64,000 bases of DNA from Aquisediminimonas sp031376385 (GCA_031376385.1 JANMDQ010000023.1:62001-126000); one strand, 5' to 3'. Shown: positions 1 through 8,925, numbered from the stretch's first letter. The notes: generated by a model from the letters alone, not told the origin. Numbers and translations are program-made.

Positions 1-846
1 AGCATCCCCCTTAGCCGCCATCACCGCAAGCGTTGCGGCAAGGGTAGTGCCTGCCACGCAATATCCAATCGTATGCACAGCTGGCACATCCAGCAGCGTG
101 CGCACCTGATCAATCGCGTCGATTTGAGCAGCGATATAATCATCCCAGATCACATCCGCCATTGATGCATCGGCGGATTTCCATGAGACAACAAAGACGG
201 AGACCCCCTGATCCACGCACCATTTGATGAAGCTTTTTTCCGCCGTCAGATCAAGGATATAGAACCGGTTGATCCACGGCGGGAAAATGATCAGCGGAAC
301 ACCAAGCACTTCGTCCGTCGTCGGCGCGTAATGGATCAGTTGATAGATCGGCGTCTGATAAATCACTTTGCCCGGCGTTGCCGCGATATTTTTTCCCACG
401 GTGAAGGCGGACGGATCAGTATGCGTCAATTGCCCGCGCTGAATATCGGCCATCATGTGGGAGAGGCCTTCCATCAGGCTCGCCCCCTTGGTCTCAACGG
501 CTTTTTGCAAAGCGACCGGATTGGTGAAGGGCGAATTGGCGGGGCTCATTGCGTCGACCAGCATTTGAGTCGCGAACACGAGCTTTGCTTTGGAGGCAGG
601 ATCCAGCCCTTCAATGCCCTGCGCGGCGCTCATCATCTGCGACGACATCGCGCTATAGCCTTGGCGCATCAGATCAAAGATCGGTTGATCCCATTCAGGT
701 GCATTAAAGCGCCGGTCCTTGGCGTCTACTTTGCCCAGACCCACCTGCGCCAACGGGGCCAGCACTTGACCCCAACCGTCCAAAGCCTGACGCCAGCCAT
801 CGGTGAGCTGACCCAAATCAGGGAAGGAGGGCGGATAATTTGTCAT
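1..846 (-). CDS. phaC: class I polyhydroxyalkanoate synthase, N-terminal part (cut by window edge)
   Basis: Reading from an ATG at 846 towards base 1 the frame stays open for 282 codons and runs off the window, about half of the usual ~600 residues. The protein begins MTNYPPSFPDLGQL and reaches GYCVAGTTLAA just before the edge; this corresponds to the lipase-like box of PHA synthases, with the Cys nucleophile present. Family knowledge: it polymerises (R)-3-hydroxyacyl-CoA into storage granules in the cytoplasm. The start lies 13 bp after the purK stop, so it may be co-transcribed with purEK. The ribosome-binding site is weak. The catalytic Asp and His lie outside the window. Confidence 0.88.
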   Translation of the reverse strand, partial: MTNYPPSFPDLGQLTDGWRQALDGWGQVLAPLAQVGLGKVDAKDRRFNAPEWDQPIFDLMRQGYSAMSSQMMSAAQGIEGLDPASKAKLVFATQMLVDAMSPANSPFTNPVALQKAVETKGASLMEGLSHMMADIQRGQLTHTDPSAFTVGKNIAATPGKVIYQTPIYQLIHYAPTTDEVLGVPLIIFPPWINRFYILDLTAEKSFIKWCVDQGVSVFVVSWKSADASMADVIWDDYIAAQIDAIDQVRTLLDVPAVHTIGYCVAGTTLAATLAVMAAKGDA

Positions 847-859
847 GGCCCATATTCGC

Positions 860-1945
860 TCATCCACCATGCTTGGCAAGCAGCCGTGTCACATGGCCCA
901 TTTTTCGCCCCGGTCGAGACTCGTGCTTGCCGTAGAGATGCAAATGCGCTGTTCCTTCTGCGGCAATCAACTTCCAATCCTCTGCATCATCGCCGATCAA
1001 ATTCTGCATCTCAACTGACCCGGCGGTCAGCTTAGTGGAGCCCAGCGGTAAGCCAACGATGGCCCTGATATGATTTTCAAACTGAGACGTTACGGCACCT
1101 TCAATGGTCCAGTGGCCGCTGTTGTGCACACGCGGTGCCATTTCGTTGAAGACGGGGCCTTCTGCGCCTGCAAAAAACTCAATCGTAAAGACGCCCACAT
1201 AGTCGAGCTTTTCTGCAATCTTTCGTGCCAAAGCACGGGCCGCAGGTACTTGAATGCGCACCACTTCTGGCGCGGGCAGTGTGGATGTTGCCAATATGCC
1301 GTCCTTATGGACATTGGCCGGGGCATCCCAGAAGGATATGCTCCCGGCTTGATCACGCGCGACAATCAATGAAAACTCATGATCAAACAGCACCATTTCT
1401 TCGAGAATAAGCGGCGCTCCAGCACCTAGATCGGCCCAGGCAGCATCCGCATCTTCGGCTTCTTTGATCCGCGCCTGCCCTTTGCCGTCATAACCAAAGC
1501 GCACGGTTTTCAGTATGGCCGGGGTGCCAATTTGGCTGAGGGCCTGGTCCAGACCAACGCGGCTGTTGACTTCGGCCCAGGCCGCAGTCCGTCCGCCACA
1601 GTCGCTGGCAAAGCGCTTTTCACGCACTCTATCCTGCCCGATTTCGAGGGCCGTGTAGGATGGCCATAACGGCGTCTTGGCCGCGAGAGGTTTCAAAGGT
1701 GCAGGTTCGATATTCTCAAATTCAAAGGTCACGACAGACACGCCTTTGGCAAAGGCCAGCAGAGCAGCGGCATCGTCATAGCGCCCCTGCACCCACTTCG
1801 CGCTGACATCCGACGCAGGGCCACTCGCCTCTGGCGCATAAATATGACAGCGATATCCCAATTGGGCCGCCGCCATGGCCAGCATTCGACCCAACTGTCC
1901 GCCGCCAATAATGCCAATGATCGAACCGGGGGGAAGCGCCTTCAT
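860..1945 (-). CDS. purK: 5-(carboxyamino)imidazole ribonucleotide synthase
   Basis: 361 residues of ATP-grasp type. The N-terminus MKALPPGSIIGIIGGGQLGR carries the GGGQLGRM nucleotide-fold signature, followed by a central ATP-grasp region (ILEEMVLFDHEFSLI) and NEMAPRVHNSGHWTIE near the C-terminus, all typical of PurK. It converts AIR, bicarbonate and ATP to N5-CAIR in purine synthesis. The ATG at 1945 overlaps the purE stop as ATGA, so I prefer it to the upstream start at 2002, which would add 19 residues inside purE. Translational coupling with purE is likely. Confidence 0.95.
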   Translation of the reverse strand: MKALPPGSIIGIIGGGQLGRMLAMAAAQLGYRCHIYAPEASGPASDVSAKWVQGRYDDAAALLAFAKGVSVVTFEFENIEPAPLKPLAAKTPLWPSYTALEIGQDRVREKRFASDCGGRTAAWAEVNSRVGLDQALSQIGTPAILKTVRFGYDGKGQARIKEAEDADAAWADLGAGAPLILEEMVLFDHEFSLIVARDQAGSISFWDAPANVHKDGILATSTLPAPEVVRIQVPAARALARKIAEKLDYVGVFTIEFFAGAEGPVFNEMAPRVHNSGHWTIEGAVTSQFENHIRAIVGLPLGSTKLTAGSVEMQNLIGDDAEDWKLIAAEGTAHLHLYGKHESRPGRKMGHVTRLLAKHGG

Positions 1946-2445
1946 TGCGGAGGCGTTGATTGCGGGGTTTGCGCCACACCATCGGTCTGCGCCTGCCGCC
2001 ACGCGGCCAGCCTCTCTGCCAAATCGGAATCGCTCAGTGCCAATATGGATGCCGCGAGCAGTGCTGCATTGATCGCCCCAGCCTTTCCGATCGCGAGTGT
2101 GCCCACTGGAACACCGCCGGGCATTTGCACAATCGACAAAAGGCTATCCATGCCCTTCAGAGCCTTGGATTCGACAGGCACGCCGAGGACGGGAAGCGCC
2201 GTCAGCGACGCCGCCATGCCTGGCAGGTGAGCAGCACCCCCTGCGCCTGCAATAATCACTTTCAATCCGCGTGCCTTCGCGCCTTTGGCATAGTCATACA
2301 AGCGGTCTGGCGTCCGGTGGGCAGACACGACTTGTGTTTCATGCGCGACCTTGAGTTCAGCCAATGTTGAAGAGGCATGTTGCATTGTTTCCCAGTCAGA
2401 CGTGCTGCCCATGATAATGCCAATGGCGGGATGTTCTGCGCTCAT
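1942..2445 (-). CDS. purE: N5-carboxyaminoimidazole ribonucleotide mutase
   Basis: 167 residues. IGIIMGSTSDWETMQ near the start and VVSAHRTPDRLYDYA are the PurE class I signatures; GAAHLPGM and LPVLGVPVESKAL follow. It isomerises N5-CAIR to CAIR after PurK. I chose the ATG at 2445 because AAAGGGG precedes it by a normal distance; the in-frame ATG at 2472 adds nine residues and has no ribosome-binding site. It is first in purE-purK(-phaC). The 152 bp between it and the divergent GGDEF gene should hold its promoter; no purine riboswitch or clear operator was seen. Confidence 0.95.
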   Translation of the reverse strand: MSAEHPAIGIIMGSTSDWETMQHASSTLAELKVAHETQVVSAHRTPDRLYDYAKGAKARGLKVIIAGAGGAAHLPGMAASLTALPVLGVPVESKALKGMDSLLSIVQMPGGVPVGTLAIGKAGAINAALLAASILALSDSDLAERLAAWRQAQTDGVAQTPQSTPPQ

Positions 2446-2597
2446 TCGTGCCCCTTTGGTTGCAGCATTCATCCGTTAGTCGGATATTGAAAACCCTGCA
2501 ACGCCTGCCCGCAACAAAGCTTTACACTTCGCACTCTTGTTCGGTTAGGAAACGCATGGTCTGGGGCGACTCGTCAGATCTTGAAGAGAGTTAGAAG

Positions 2598-3188
2598 TTG
2601 ACAACGACAAGCAAATTAGACGCTGATACCGCAAGTCTTGCCGAAGAGGTTGAGTTGCTGCGCGCGACAATAGCGGTGATGCGGGCGAGAATGGCGGAGC
2701 TTGAAATGCTCGCCGACACAGATTCCTTAACGCCTCTGCCCAATCGTCGTGCTTTCATGCGAGAGGTCAACCGCGCGATCATGAATGCCGCGCGCCACGG
2801 ACAGGAATCAGCGGTCCTTTATGTAGATATGAATGGACTCAAAGCGATCAATGACACGCATGGGCACAGTGCGGGGGACGCGATGATCCTGCATGTTGGT
2901 CGTGAATTGCGAGCCCGCGTCCGTGTCACTGACACTGTTGCCCGCATCGGCGGCGATGAATTTGCGATTCTCCTAACCCACGTTGACCAAGCAGAGGCAG
3001 AGGCCAAGGCTCAAACGCTTGTCGCTGCGCTGGCTGAAACCAGTGTCGACATCGGCCTCGCGCATCTTCCAGCCGGAATTGGCTGCGGCGTCACGCTGAT
3101 CCGATCAGACGACGAATTTGAAGCAGTCCTCACGCGCGCAGATGCTGCGATGTATGCGTCAAGGGTTCTGGCAGGAGTTCGCCGCTAG
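2598..3188 (+). CDS. GGDEF-domain diguanylate cyclase
   Basis: 196 residues starting at TTG. A short N-terminal helix with coiled-coil character (about 1-40) leads into one GGDEF domain: DTDSLTPLPNRRAF, then LYVDMNGLKAIND and the active-site RIGGDEFAILL. The GGDEF is intact, so cyclic-di-GMP synthesis is likely; no sensor, receiver or EAL domain is attached. The weak start (TTG with only GAGAG upstream) suggests low expression or a misplaced start. It is divergent from purE and converges on glpX, whose stop lies 1 bp away. Confidence 0.85.
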   Translation: MTTTSKLDADTASLAEEVELLRATIAVMRARMAELEMLADTDSLTPLPNRRAFMREVNRAIMNAARHGQESAVLYVDMNGLKAINDTHGHSAGDAMILHVGRELRARVRVTDTVARIGGDEFAILLTHVDQAEAEAKAQTLVAALAETSVDIGLAHLPAGIGCGVTLIRSDDEFEAVLTRADAAMYASRVLAGVRR

Positions 3189-3189
3189 C

Positions 3190-4164
3190 TTACTCGCCCT
3201 TGCGGTGTTCGCCTTTAACCCAGCGCACAGTGCCTGAACTGGCACGCATTACGACACTATCCGTCGTCATCATGCCATTTTTAAGCCGCTTGACACCATC
3301 CAGCAAAGACCCGTCAGTCACGCCCGTCGCTGCGAAAATGCAGTCGCCTTTGGCCAGTTCCTTCAGGTCATAGATGTAGTCGAGATCTGTTATGCCCCAT
3401 TTGCGGGCGCGGCCACGCTCATCATCGTTGCGGAACAACAAACGGCCTTTGAATTGCCCGCCAACGCAGCGCAGGGCTGCTGCTGCCAACACGCCTTCAG
3501 GCGCGCCGCCGCTGCCCATATACATGTCCACGGTTGTATCGGGATCAGTCACAGCAATGACGCCAGCAACATCGCCGTCGGGAATCAGCATGATGCCGCA
3601 GCCAATACCACGCAGTTCCGCGATCAGTTTTTCATGACGCGGGCGATCAAGCACGCAAATGATTAATTCGCCCGGGGCCACGCCTTTGGCGGCGGCCACA
3701 GCCTTCACATTATCGGTCGGTGTCTTATTCAAATCTATAATGCCCTCTGGATAGCCCGGGCCTACGGCAAGCTTATCCATGTAAACATCCGGCGCGTTCA
3801 GCAGATTGCCTTCTTCGGCCACAGCCAGAACGGCGAGCGCATTAGGGCCTGCCTTAGCTGTGATGGTTGTGCCTTCAAGTGGATCAAGAGCAATGTCGAT
3901 CTTGGGGCCGCTGCCAATAGAGGACCCGACCTTCTCGCCAATGAATAGCATCGGCGCTTCATCGCGTTCGCCTTCGCCAATAACGACAGTGCCGTCCATA
4001 TCGAGTTCGTTGAGCGCAGCGCGCATCGCTTCGACCGCAGCTGCGTCAGCCGCCTTTTCATCGCCCCGGCCGACCAACGTGGACGCAGCAATCGCCGCCG
4101 CCTCAGTGACCCGCACCATTTCAAGGACGAGAACGCGGTCGAGAACTTTGCTTGCCATTACCAT
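3190..4164 (-). CDS. glpX: class II fructose-1,6-bisphosphatase
   Basis: 324 residues, the normal GlpX length. It shows VIGEGERDEAPMLFIGEKVG and IDIALDPLEGTT, the metal-binding and lithium-sensitive phosphatase motif, then the GSGGAPEGVLAAAALRC loop. It hydrolyses fructose-1,6-bisphosphate to fructose-6-phosphate in gluconeogenesis. It lies 67 bp after hom on the same strand, an order common in alphaproteobacteria, and is probably co-transcribed. AGAAGG lies upstream of the ATG at 4164; an ATG two codons in (4158) is an alternative. Confidence 0.95.
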   Translation of the reverse strand: MVMASKVLDRVLVLEMVRVTEAAAIAASTLVGRGDEKAADAAAVEAMRAALNELDMDGTVVIGEGERDEAPMLFIGEKVGSSIGSGPKIDIALDPLEGTTITAKAGPNALAVLAVAEEGNLLNAPDVYMDKLAVGPGYPEGIIDLNKTPTDNVKAVAAAKGVAPGELIICVLDRPRHEKLIAELRGIGCGIMLIPDGDVAGVIAVTDPDTTVDMYMGSGGAPEGVLAAAALRCVGGQFKGRLLFRNDDERGRARKWGITDLDYIYDLKELAKGDCIFAATGVTDGSLLDGVKRLKNGMMTTDSVVMRASSGTVRWVKGEHRKGE

Positions 4165-4231
4165 GCGGGTTTACCTTCTGTTTGCTTCACTTTTGCGGCG
4201 CGATAGGGGAGATGCGTTACCAAGTCGAGAA

Positions 4232-5521
4232 TCACACATCCAAAATCGGCATGAGCATCGGCACACCAACGAGGACCGGTGACCCGGAAAGCTGCGTAAC
4301 AACCGCTGCGACATTGGCCTCTGGGCAAGCGTGAGTGGTCATAACCAACAATACGCCGCCGTCTGGTGCTTCGCCGCGCTGGATCAGGCTTTCGATGGAT
4401 ACACCTGCATCGCGCATAGCTGCTGTGATTTCAGCAAGGACACCGGGGCGATCTGCGACCGTGAAGCGCAAATAGAAACGCCCTACCCGCGCGCCGCTGT
4501 CGGCTTGGCCGGGGTCTGCCAGGCTGGCAACTGGCATAGCAAAGGCGGGGCCAAATTCACCGCGAGCAATGTCGATCAAATCAGCAACGACAGCCGACGC
4601 CGTTGGCCCTTCGCCTGCACCGCGGCCTTCGAAGAAAAGCCGTCCGACGAAATTGCCTTGCGCGACCACAGCGTTCATCGCGCCTGCGACATGTGAGAGC
4701 GGATGCGAGACAGGAACAAGACATGGCTGAACGCTTTGCAACAGTCCGTCCGGCGCGGCCTCAGCCCGACCGACTAAGCGGACCCGAAACCCAAGCGCCT
4801 TGGCCTGGGCAATGTCACCTGCCAGAACCTGTCGAATGCCAGTGGTTCCCACAGCCGCAAAGTCTATTCGCGTACCAAAGCAAAGCGACGCGAGGATCGA
4901 TAGCTTATGTGCGGCGTCAATACCGTCGACATCAAAGGCCGGATCCGCTTCCGCGTAGCCAAGGGCCTGCGCATCGGCGAGGACTGCCCCAAAATCGCGC
5001 CCTTCTGCCTCCATTGTGGTCAGAATATAATTACAGGTGCCGTTGAGGATGCCGTAAACGCTTTCGATTTCGTTGGCGGCCGCCCCTTCGCGCAGGCCCT
5101 TGATCACTGGAATGCCGCCTGCAACGGCAGCCTCATATTTTAGCGCAACGCCAGCGCTTTCGGCCTGTGCAGCCAGTTCCAATCCGTGATGAGCGATCAT
5201 CGCCTTATTGGCAGTGACGAAGCCACGTCCATTTGCAATGGTTGCACGCGCCAGATCAAGGGCTGCGCCTTCGCTGCCGCCAATCAATTCCGCCACCACA
5301 TCAACGCCCGGCAGCTTCGCCAAATCCTGCGTTTCTGCCCAAGTGAAGGACGACATATCAATGCCGCGATCCCGGTTGCGGTCTCGTGCCGAAACGGCCC
5401 TAACTTCAATGGGGCGCCCGGCACGCCGCGTGATTAAATCACGATTGGCCTCCAGCAATTTGACCACACCTGCGCCAACGGTTCCGAGCCCGGCAAGGGC
5501 AACTTTCAAGGCGGCGGGCAT
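4232..5521 (-). CDS. hom: homoserine dehydrogenase
   Basis: 429 residues with all three expected parts: an N-terminal NAD(P)-binding fold (VALAGLGTVGAGVVKLLE), the catalytic region with NGTCNYILTTM and YAEADPAFDVDGIDAAHKL, and a C-terminal ACT domain from about residue 350 (RFTVADRPGVLAEITAAM) for feedback control. It reduces aspartate semialdehyde to homoserine for threonine, methionine and isoleucine. It is not fused to aspartokinase. The start region faces a 13-nt dyad at 5576-5609 shared with the divergent msrB. Confidence 0.95.
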   Translation of the reverse strand: MPAALKVALAGLGTVGAGVVKLLEANRDLITRRAGRPIEVRAVSARDRNRDRGIDMSSFTWAETQDLAKLPGVDVVAELIGGSEGAALDLARATIANGRGFVTANKAMIAHHGLELAAQAESAGVALKYEAAVAGGIPVIKGLREGAAANEIESVYGILNGTCNYILTTMEAEGRDFGAVLADAQALGYAEADPAFDVDGIDAAHKLSILASLCFGTRIDFAAVGTTGIRQVLAGDIAQAKALGFRVRLVGRAEAAPDGLLQSVQPCLVPVSHPLSHVAGAMNAVVAQGNFVGRLFFEGRGAGEGPTASAVVADLIDIARGEFGPAFAMPVASLADPGQADSGARVGRFYLRFTVADRPGVLAEITAAMRDAGVSIESLIQRGEAPDGGVLLVMTTHACPEANVAAVVTQLSGSPVLVGVPMLMPILDV

Positions 5522-5575
5522 AGATGATCCTGTTCAGACAAGCGGGACTTGGCCCTTAAGGAAAAGGTGATGCAT

Positions 5576-5609
5576 TTGCAAAGATGCAAGTGGCGATGCA
5601 TCTTTGTAA
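5576..5609. promoter_or_regulatory. inverted repeat between hom and msrB
   Basis: Two 13-nt arms, TTGCAAAGATGCA (5576-5588) and TGCATCTTTGTAA (5597-5609), match at 12 of 13 positions around an 8-nt loop. GATGCA occurs three times within about 32 bp. No T tract follows on either strand, so it is not a simple terminator. It lies in the only space between the divergent hom and msrB genes and could be an operator or a leader hairpin. The cognate protein is unknown. Confidence 0.4.
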
Positions 5610-5672
5610 GAGGCCCCGTCGTATATCAGCTGTAACCAAAATAGACCCTCGCCCGAATGGCAGGGAAAGGAT

Positions 5673-6173
5673 ATGATAATGGCAATGACAATGACCTTTT
5701 CCAGACGATCCCTCCTTGGTGGAGCGGGGCTTATGGCCGTAAGCGGCCTTATGGCCTGCGGCAAAGCGGACGCAGCAAAGGGAAAATTTGCCTATTCGCT
5801 AACCGATGCCGAATGGCGCAAGCGCCTGTCACCTGCTGCCTATGCCACTCTGCGGCAAGACGCGACAGAGCGGCCCTACACGAGCCCCCTGAACAGGGAA
5901 AAGCGCAGGGGGACATTTGCCTGCGCAGGCTGTGCACTGCCGCTTTTTGCGTCCTCGACCAAATTTGACAGCGGCACGGGCTGGCCCAGTTTCTGGGCAC
6001 CGATCAAAGGGTCCGTTGGTACAGCAACGGATACGCTTCTTGGCTATGCCCGCACCGAAGTGCATTGCAAGCGCTGCGGTGGGCATCAAGGCCATGTCTT
6101 TGACGATGGCCCGGCGCCGACCGGCAAACGCTATTGCATCAATGGTGTTGCTTTGAAATTTATTGCCACATGA
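5673..6173 (+). CDS. msrB: peptide methionine-R-sulfoxide reductase, exported
   Basis: 166 residues. The N-terminus has a twin-arginine-like SRRSLLGG followed by a hydrophobic stretch and LMAC, a possible lipobox, so the enzyme is probably exported and may be lipid-anchored. The MsrB domain has both zinc Cys pairs (CAGC and CKRC), the FDSGTGWPSFW motif and the catalytic Cys in RYCINGVALKF. It reduces methionine-R-sulfoxide in proteins. AAAGGA precedes the ATG. msrA follows after 11 bp, giving a two-gene operon for both sulfoxide isomers. Confidence 0.95.
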   Translation: MIMAMTMTFSRRSLLGGAGLMAVSGLMACGKADAAKGKFAYSLTDAEWRKRLSPAAYATLRQDATERPYTSPLNREKRRGTFACAGCALPLFASSTKFDSGTGWPSFWAPIKGSVGTATDTLLGYARTEVHCKRCGGHQGHVFDDGPAPTGKRYCINGVALKFIAT

Positions 6174-6184
6174 GGATAAATCAT

Positions 6185-6832
6185 ATGCGCTTGCCGCTCT
6201 TCGCTCTCTCCTTGGCGATTGCTGCTGGATGCAGTGGCCCCAGCCATGCTGAAAAAGCTGTGATCCTGCCTGCCCCAGCCGCGGATCAGGCACGGCAGAA
6301 CCGCACCGAAACCGCCGTTTTTGCAGGTGGCTGTTTTTGGGGGATGGAGGCTGTGTTTGAACGGGTGAAGGGCGTGAGTTCTGTAACATCAGGTTATGCA
6401 GGCGGCTCAGCCGCCACCGCAACTTATGACCAAGTTTCGGGCGAATCAACGCGCCACGCCGAAGCTGTTCGCATCACCTATAATCCGTCCCAAATCACCT
6501 ATGGCAAATTGCTCCAAATCTATTTCTCAGTGGCGCATGACCCGACGCAGCTCAACCGTCAGGGCCCCGACAGCGGCACCAGTTACCGGTCTGCCATTTT
6601 CCCGCAGTCCGCTGAACAGACCAGTCTGGCCAAGGCCTATGCAGTGCAACTGACCAAGGCGAAAAGCTTCAGCCGCCCGATCGTGACGAAAATTGAATCT
6701 GGGAAATTCTTTGCGGCAGAGGTTTATCATCAGGATTTCATGCAGAAAAATCCCCGCCATCCCTATATTGTCCGTTGGGATATTCCCAAAGTCGCGGCGT
6801 TCAAGGCCGCTTTCCCCAGCGTCGCACGGTAA
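6185..6832 (+). CDS. msrA: peptide methionine-S-sulfoxide reductase, exported lipoprotein
   Basis: 215 residues from the ATG at 6185, which has GAGGA eight bases upstream; an upstream frame extension to 6134 overlaps msrB and is not used. A hydrophobic signal ends at IAAGCSG, a lipobox. The catalytic Cys is in AGGCFWGMEAVFE and the family signature continues with TSGYAGG, HAEAVRITYNP and RQGPDSGTSYRSAIF. It reduces methionine-S-sulfoxide. Both Msr enzymes in this operon carry export signals, pointing to repair of oxidised envelope proteins rather than cytosolic ones. Confidence 0.95.
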   Translation: MRLPLFALSLAIAAGCSGPSHAEKAVILPAPAADQARQNRTETAVFAGGCFWGMEAVFERVKGVSSVTSGYAGGSAATATYDQVSGESTRHAEAVRITYNPSQITYGKLLQIYFSVAHDPTQLNRQGPDSGTSYRSAIFPQSAEQTSLAKAYAVQLTKAKSFSRPIVTKIESGKFFAAEVYHQDFMQKNPRHPYIVRWDIPKVAAFKAAFPSVAR

Positions 6833-6946
6833 AAAGCAGCAGTTGAGCGCAAAAGAGACTCGGTCTGTCTCTGCCTCCATTGATGGCACCCCGTGGGACG
6901 ATTCTAGCAAGCAAGACGTGAGAGACTTGCCCCGAGGAGAATGCCC

Positions 6947-7648
6947 ATGAATACCCAAGTGATGCGCTTGTTGGCGCTGGCGGTGGCGGCTATGCTCCTC
7001 AGCCCTACCCTTAGTTTTGCCCAAGGGGTGACAGCGGTAGACCCCAGCGCGCCGGACACATCCTCTGCGTCCCAAACAACGACGCCGGACTCCAGCTCAG
7101 TCGGCCCAATGGATACTGCCGATGTCGTGTCGACAGAAGCAGCGCCTGCCGCAACAGTAACAGGCAGCACGTATAAAAAGGATGATCTGATCGGCGCAGC
7201 AGAGGGCGTCTTTGGCAAAGGGGCCAAGGGACTGGCTGAAATCTTGGAAAATATTCTGCGCGAACAAGGCGAACCCAATGCCTATATCGCCGGGCGTGAA
7301 GTATCCGGCGCTGTCGTCGTCGGCCTGCGCTACGGATCGGGCACGCTGCGTCACACAGTAGAGGGGGAGCGTCCTGTCTATTGGACTGGACCTTCGCTCG
7401 GCTTCGATCTGGGGGGCGATGCGACAAAGACCTTTGTCCTCGTCTACAACCTTTATGACAGCCAAGACCTATACCGCCGCTATCCCCAAGTCGAAGGCCG
7501 CGCCTATTTCGTCGGCGGGCTGTCGGCAACATATTTGCGGCGGGGCAATATTGCGATCATCCCTATCCGTCTTGGTGTTGGCATGCGGTTAGGAGCCAAT
7601 GTCGGTTATATGAAGTTCAGTCAAAAATCGCGCTGGTTGCCTTTCTAA
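6947..7648 (+). CDS. DUF1134 (EipA-like) periplasmic protein
   Basis: 233 residues. A signal peptide (ending LSFAQG), a Ser/Thr/Asp-rich linker of about 50 residues, then the conserved DUF1134 domain with EILREQGEPNAYIAGREVSG-like sequence, GLRYGSGTL and GPSLGFDLGGD. Family knowledge: the Brucella member EipA supports envelope integrity; the function here is inferred from that. GAGGAG suits the ATG at 6947 rather than the one at 6941. The stop overlaps the stop of the convergent gene by four bases. Confidence 0.85.
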   Translation: MNTQVMRLLALAVAAMLLSPTLSFAQGVTAVDPSAPDTSSASQTTTPDSSSVGPMDTADVVSTEAAPAATVTGSTYKKDDLIGAAEGVFGKGAKGLAEILENILREQGEPNAYIAGREVSGAVVVGLRYGSGTLRHTVEGERPVYWTGPSLGFDLGGDATKTFVLVYNLYDSQDLYRRYPQVEGRAYFVGGLSATYLRRGNIAIIPIRLGVGMRLGANVGYMKFSQKSRWLPF

Positions 7649-8871
7649 GCAAAATGTAGCCGCCGATACTTGCCCCTGAAATAGAGCAGCGGATCACGGC
7701 GCGGCTCAAAACTTGCCTTCGCCACACGGCCAACGAGAATGAAATGATCGCCAGCCTCGTAAATCCCATCACGACTGCATTCAAAGGTGCTGAGCGAGCC
7801 TGAAAGCACTGGAACACCAGTTTCCCCTATCTCCCAAGGGGTGCTCGCAAAGCGATCCTCCCCCTTGCCGGCAAAGCGGTTGGAGGTCGGCTGCTGCCCG
7901 ATCTGAAGGACATTGACCGCAAAATGTTCTGCTGTGCGCAGCGTTTCTGCGCTGCCTGACGTGTTGGCTACACAAACAAGCAGCAGCGGCGGATCAAGCG
8001 ACACAGAGGTAAAACTGTTCGCAGTCAGCCCAATCGGCGCGCCACTGGCATCATTGGCCGTGACAATCGTCACCCCTGTCGCAAAGCAGCCCATGGCGTC
8101 ACGGAGCGTCCGGGCATCTGAGCCTGTGCGATATTCAGGCGCGCCGCGCGGCTGACGGCGTTCAAGGAAATCAAGGAGTAGACCGTTGAAGGCCTCCGTC
8201 CGTTCATCCACAACGAGCAACCCGGCGTCCTCCACTTCCACCGCCTCAGCATTGGGAAAGACCGAGATAAATTCGGATGCCGCCGGGCCGGACGTCAGTT
8301 CGCTCAACGCACCGCGCACGTAAAGGACCGGGATGGGAATGGCCGGTGCGGCGGCGCTCAATTGTTCGGGCAAGCCGCTCATATCAAACCCGTCGAGCAA
8401 GCGCACATCCCATTCCGGACGCCCATGCTGAGCCGCCGCCCGTTGGCGCATCTTATTCGCAATGGCCTGAGACATGCTTTCATCCACATGTGTCGGCAAA
8501 TCAACGAGCACGAGGCCAGCCGCCAGATTGGCCGCATCTTGTGCCAAGGCCAATGTCGCAATCCATCCGCCAAGCGTTGCTGCAACCACCACAGGACGCG
8601 TGCCCATTTGTGCGAGAACGGCACGCAAATCATCAACATAAGCGCCCAAATCATAACGGCCATCAGCGGGCCATTCACTGCCGCCATGCCCGCGCAGATC
8701 AAGATTGATGACACGCCTGCCGGCCTGCTCCAGCGCAAGCGCCGCTTCGGTCCAGACAGCGCGCGATTGGCCGCCGCCGTGGATCAAGAGAACGGCAGGG
8801 TCATCCACTGACCCGCTGGCGTCTGCCTCCAGCCGAATACCAGCGAAGCCTTTAAAAGTGATAATGCTCAT
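7645..8871 (-). CDS. alpha/beta-hydrolase fused to a flavin reductase domain
   Basis: 408 residues. About 1-240 form an alpha/beta-hydrolase fold (LLIHGGGQSRAVW, NLDLRGHGGSEW); about 249-408 form a flavin-reductase-like FMN-binding domain (FATGVTIVTA, GLTANSFTSVSLDPPLLLVC, GDHFILVGRV). In the hydrolase half the nucleophile elbow reads AATLGG, with Thr99 where Ser is usual, and the position of the catalytic His (AGH in relatives) is Leu218. The hydrolase part may therefore be inactive or changed in function, while the reductase part looks intact. The start is uncertain: ATG at 8871 fits the fold, but a TTG at 8919 has AAGGGG close by. Confidence 0.8.
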   Translation of the reverse strand: MSIITFKGFAGIRLEADASGSVDDPAVLLIHGGGQSRAVWTEAALALEQAGRRVINLDLRGHGGSEWPADGRYDLGAYVDDLRAVLAQMGTRPVVVAATLGGWIATLALAQDAANLAAGLVLVDLPTHVDESMSQAIANKMRQRAAAQHGRPEWDVRLLDGFDMSGLPEQLSAAAPAIPIPVLYVRGALSELTSGPAASEFISVFPNAEAVEVEDAGLLVVDERTEAFNGLLLDFLERRQPRGAPEYRTGSDARTLRDAMGCFATGVTIVTANDASGAPIGLTANSFTSVSLDPPLLLVCVANTSGSAETLRTAEHFAVNVLQIGQQPTSNRFAGKGEDRFASTPWEIGETGVPVLSGSLSTFECSRDGIYEAGDHFILVGRVAKASFEPRRDPLLYFRGKYRRLHFA

Positions 8872-8925
8872 CGGGGGGCCATGCCCGAAGAGACAGGCTT
8901 TGTCAGCCCTTCTGCTCAAGGCCCC

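Noticed and set aside
5521..5672. SAM riboswitch ahead of hom or msrB
   Set aside because: No conserved riboswitch core was recognised; only the dyad is visible.
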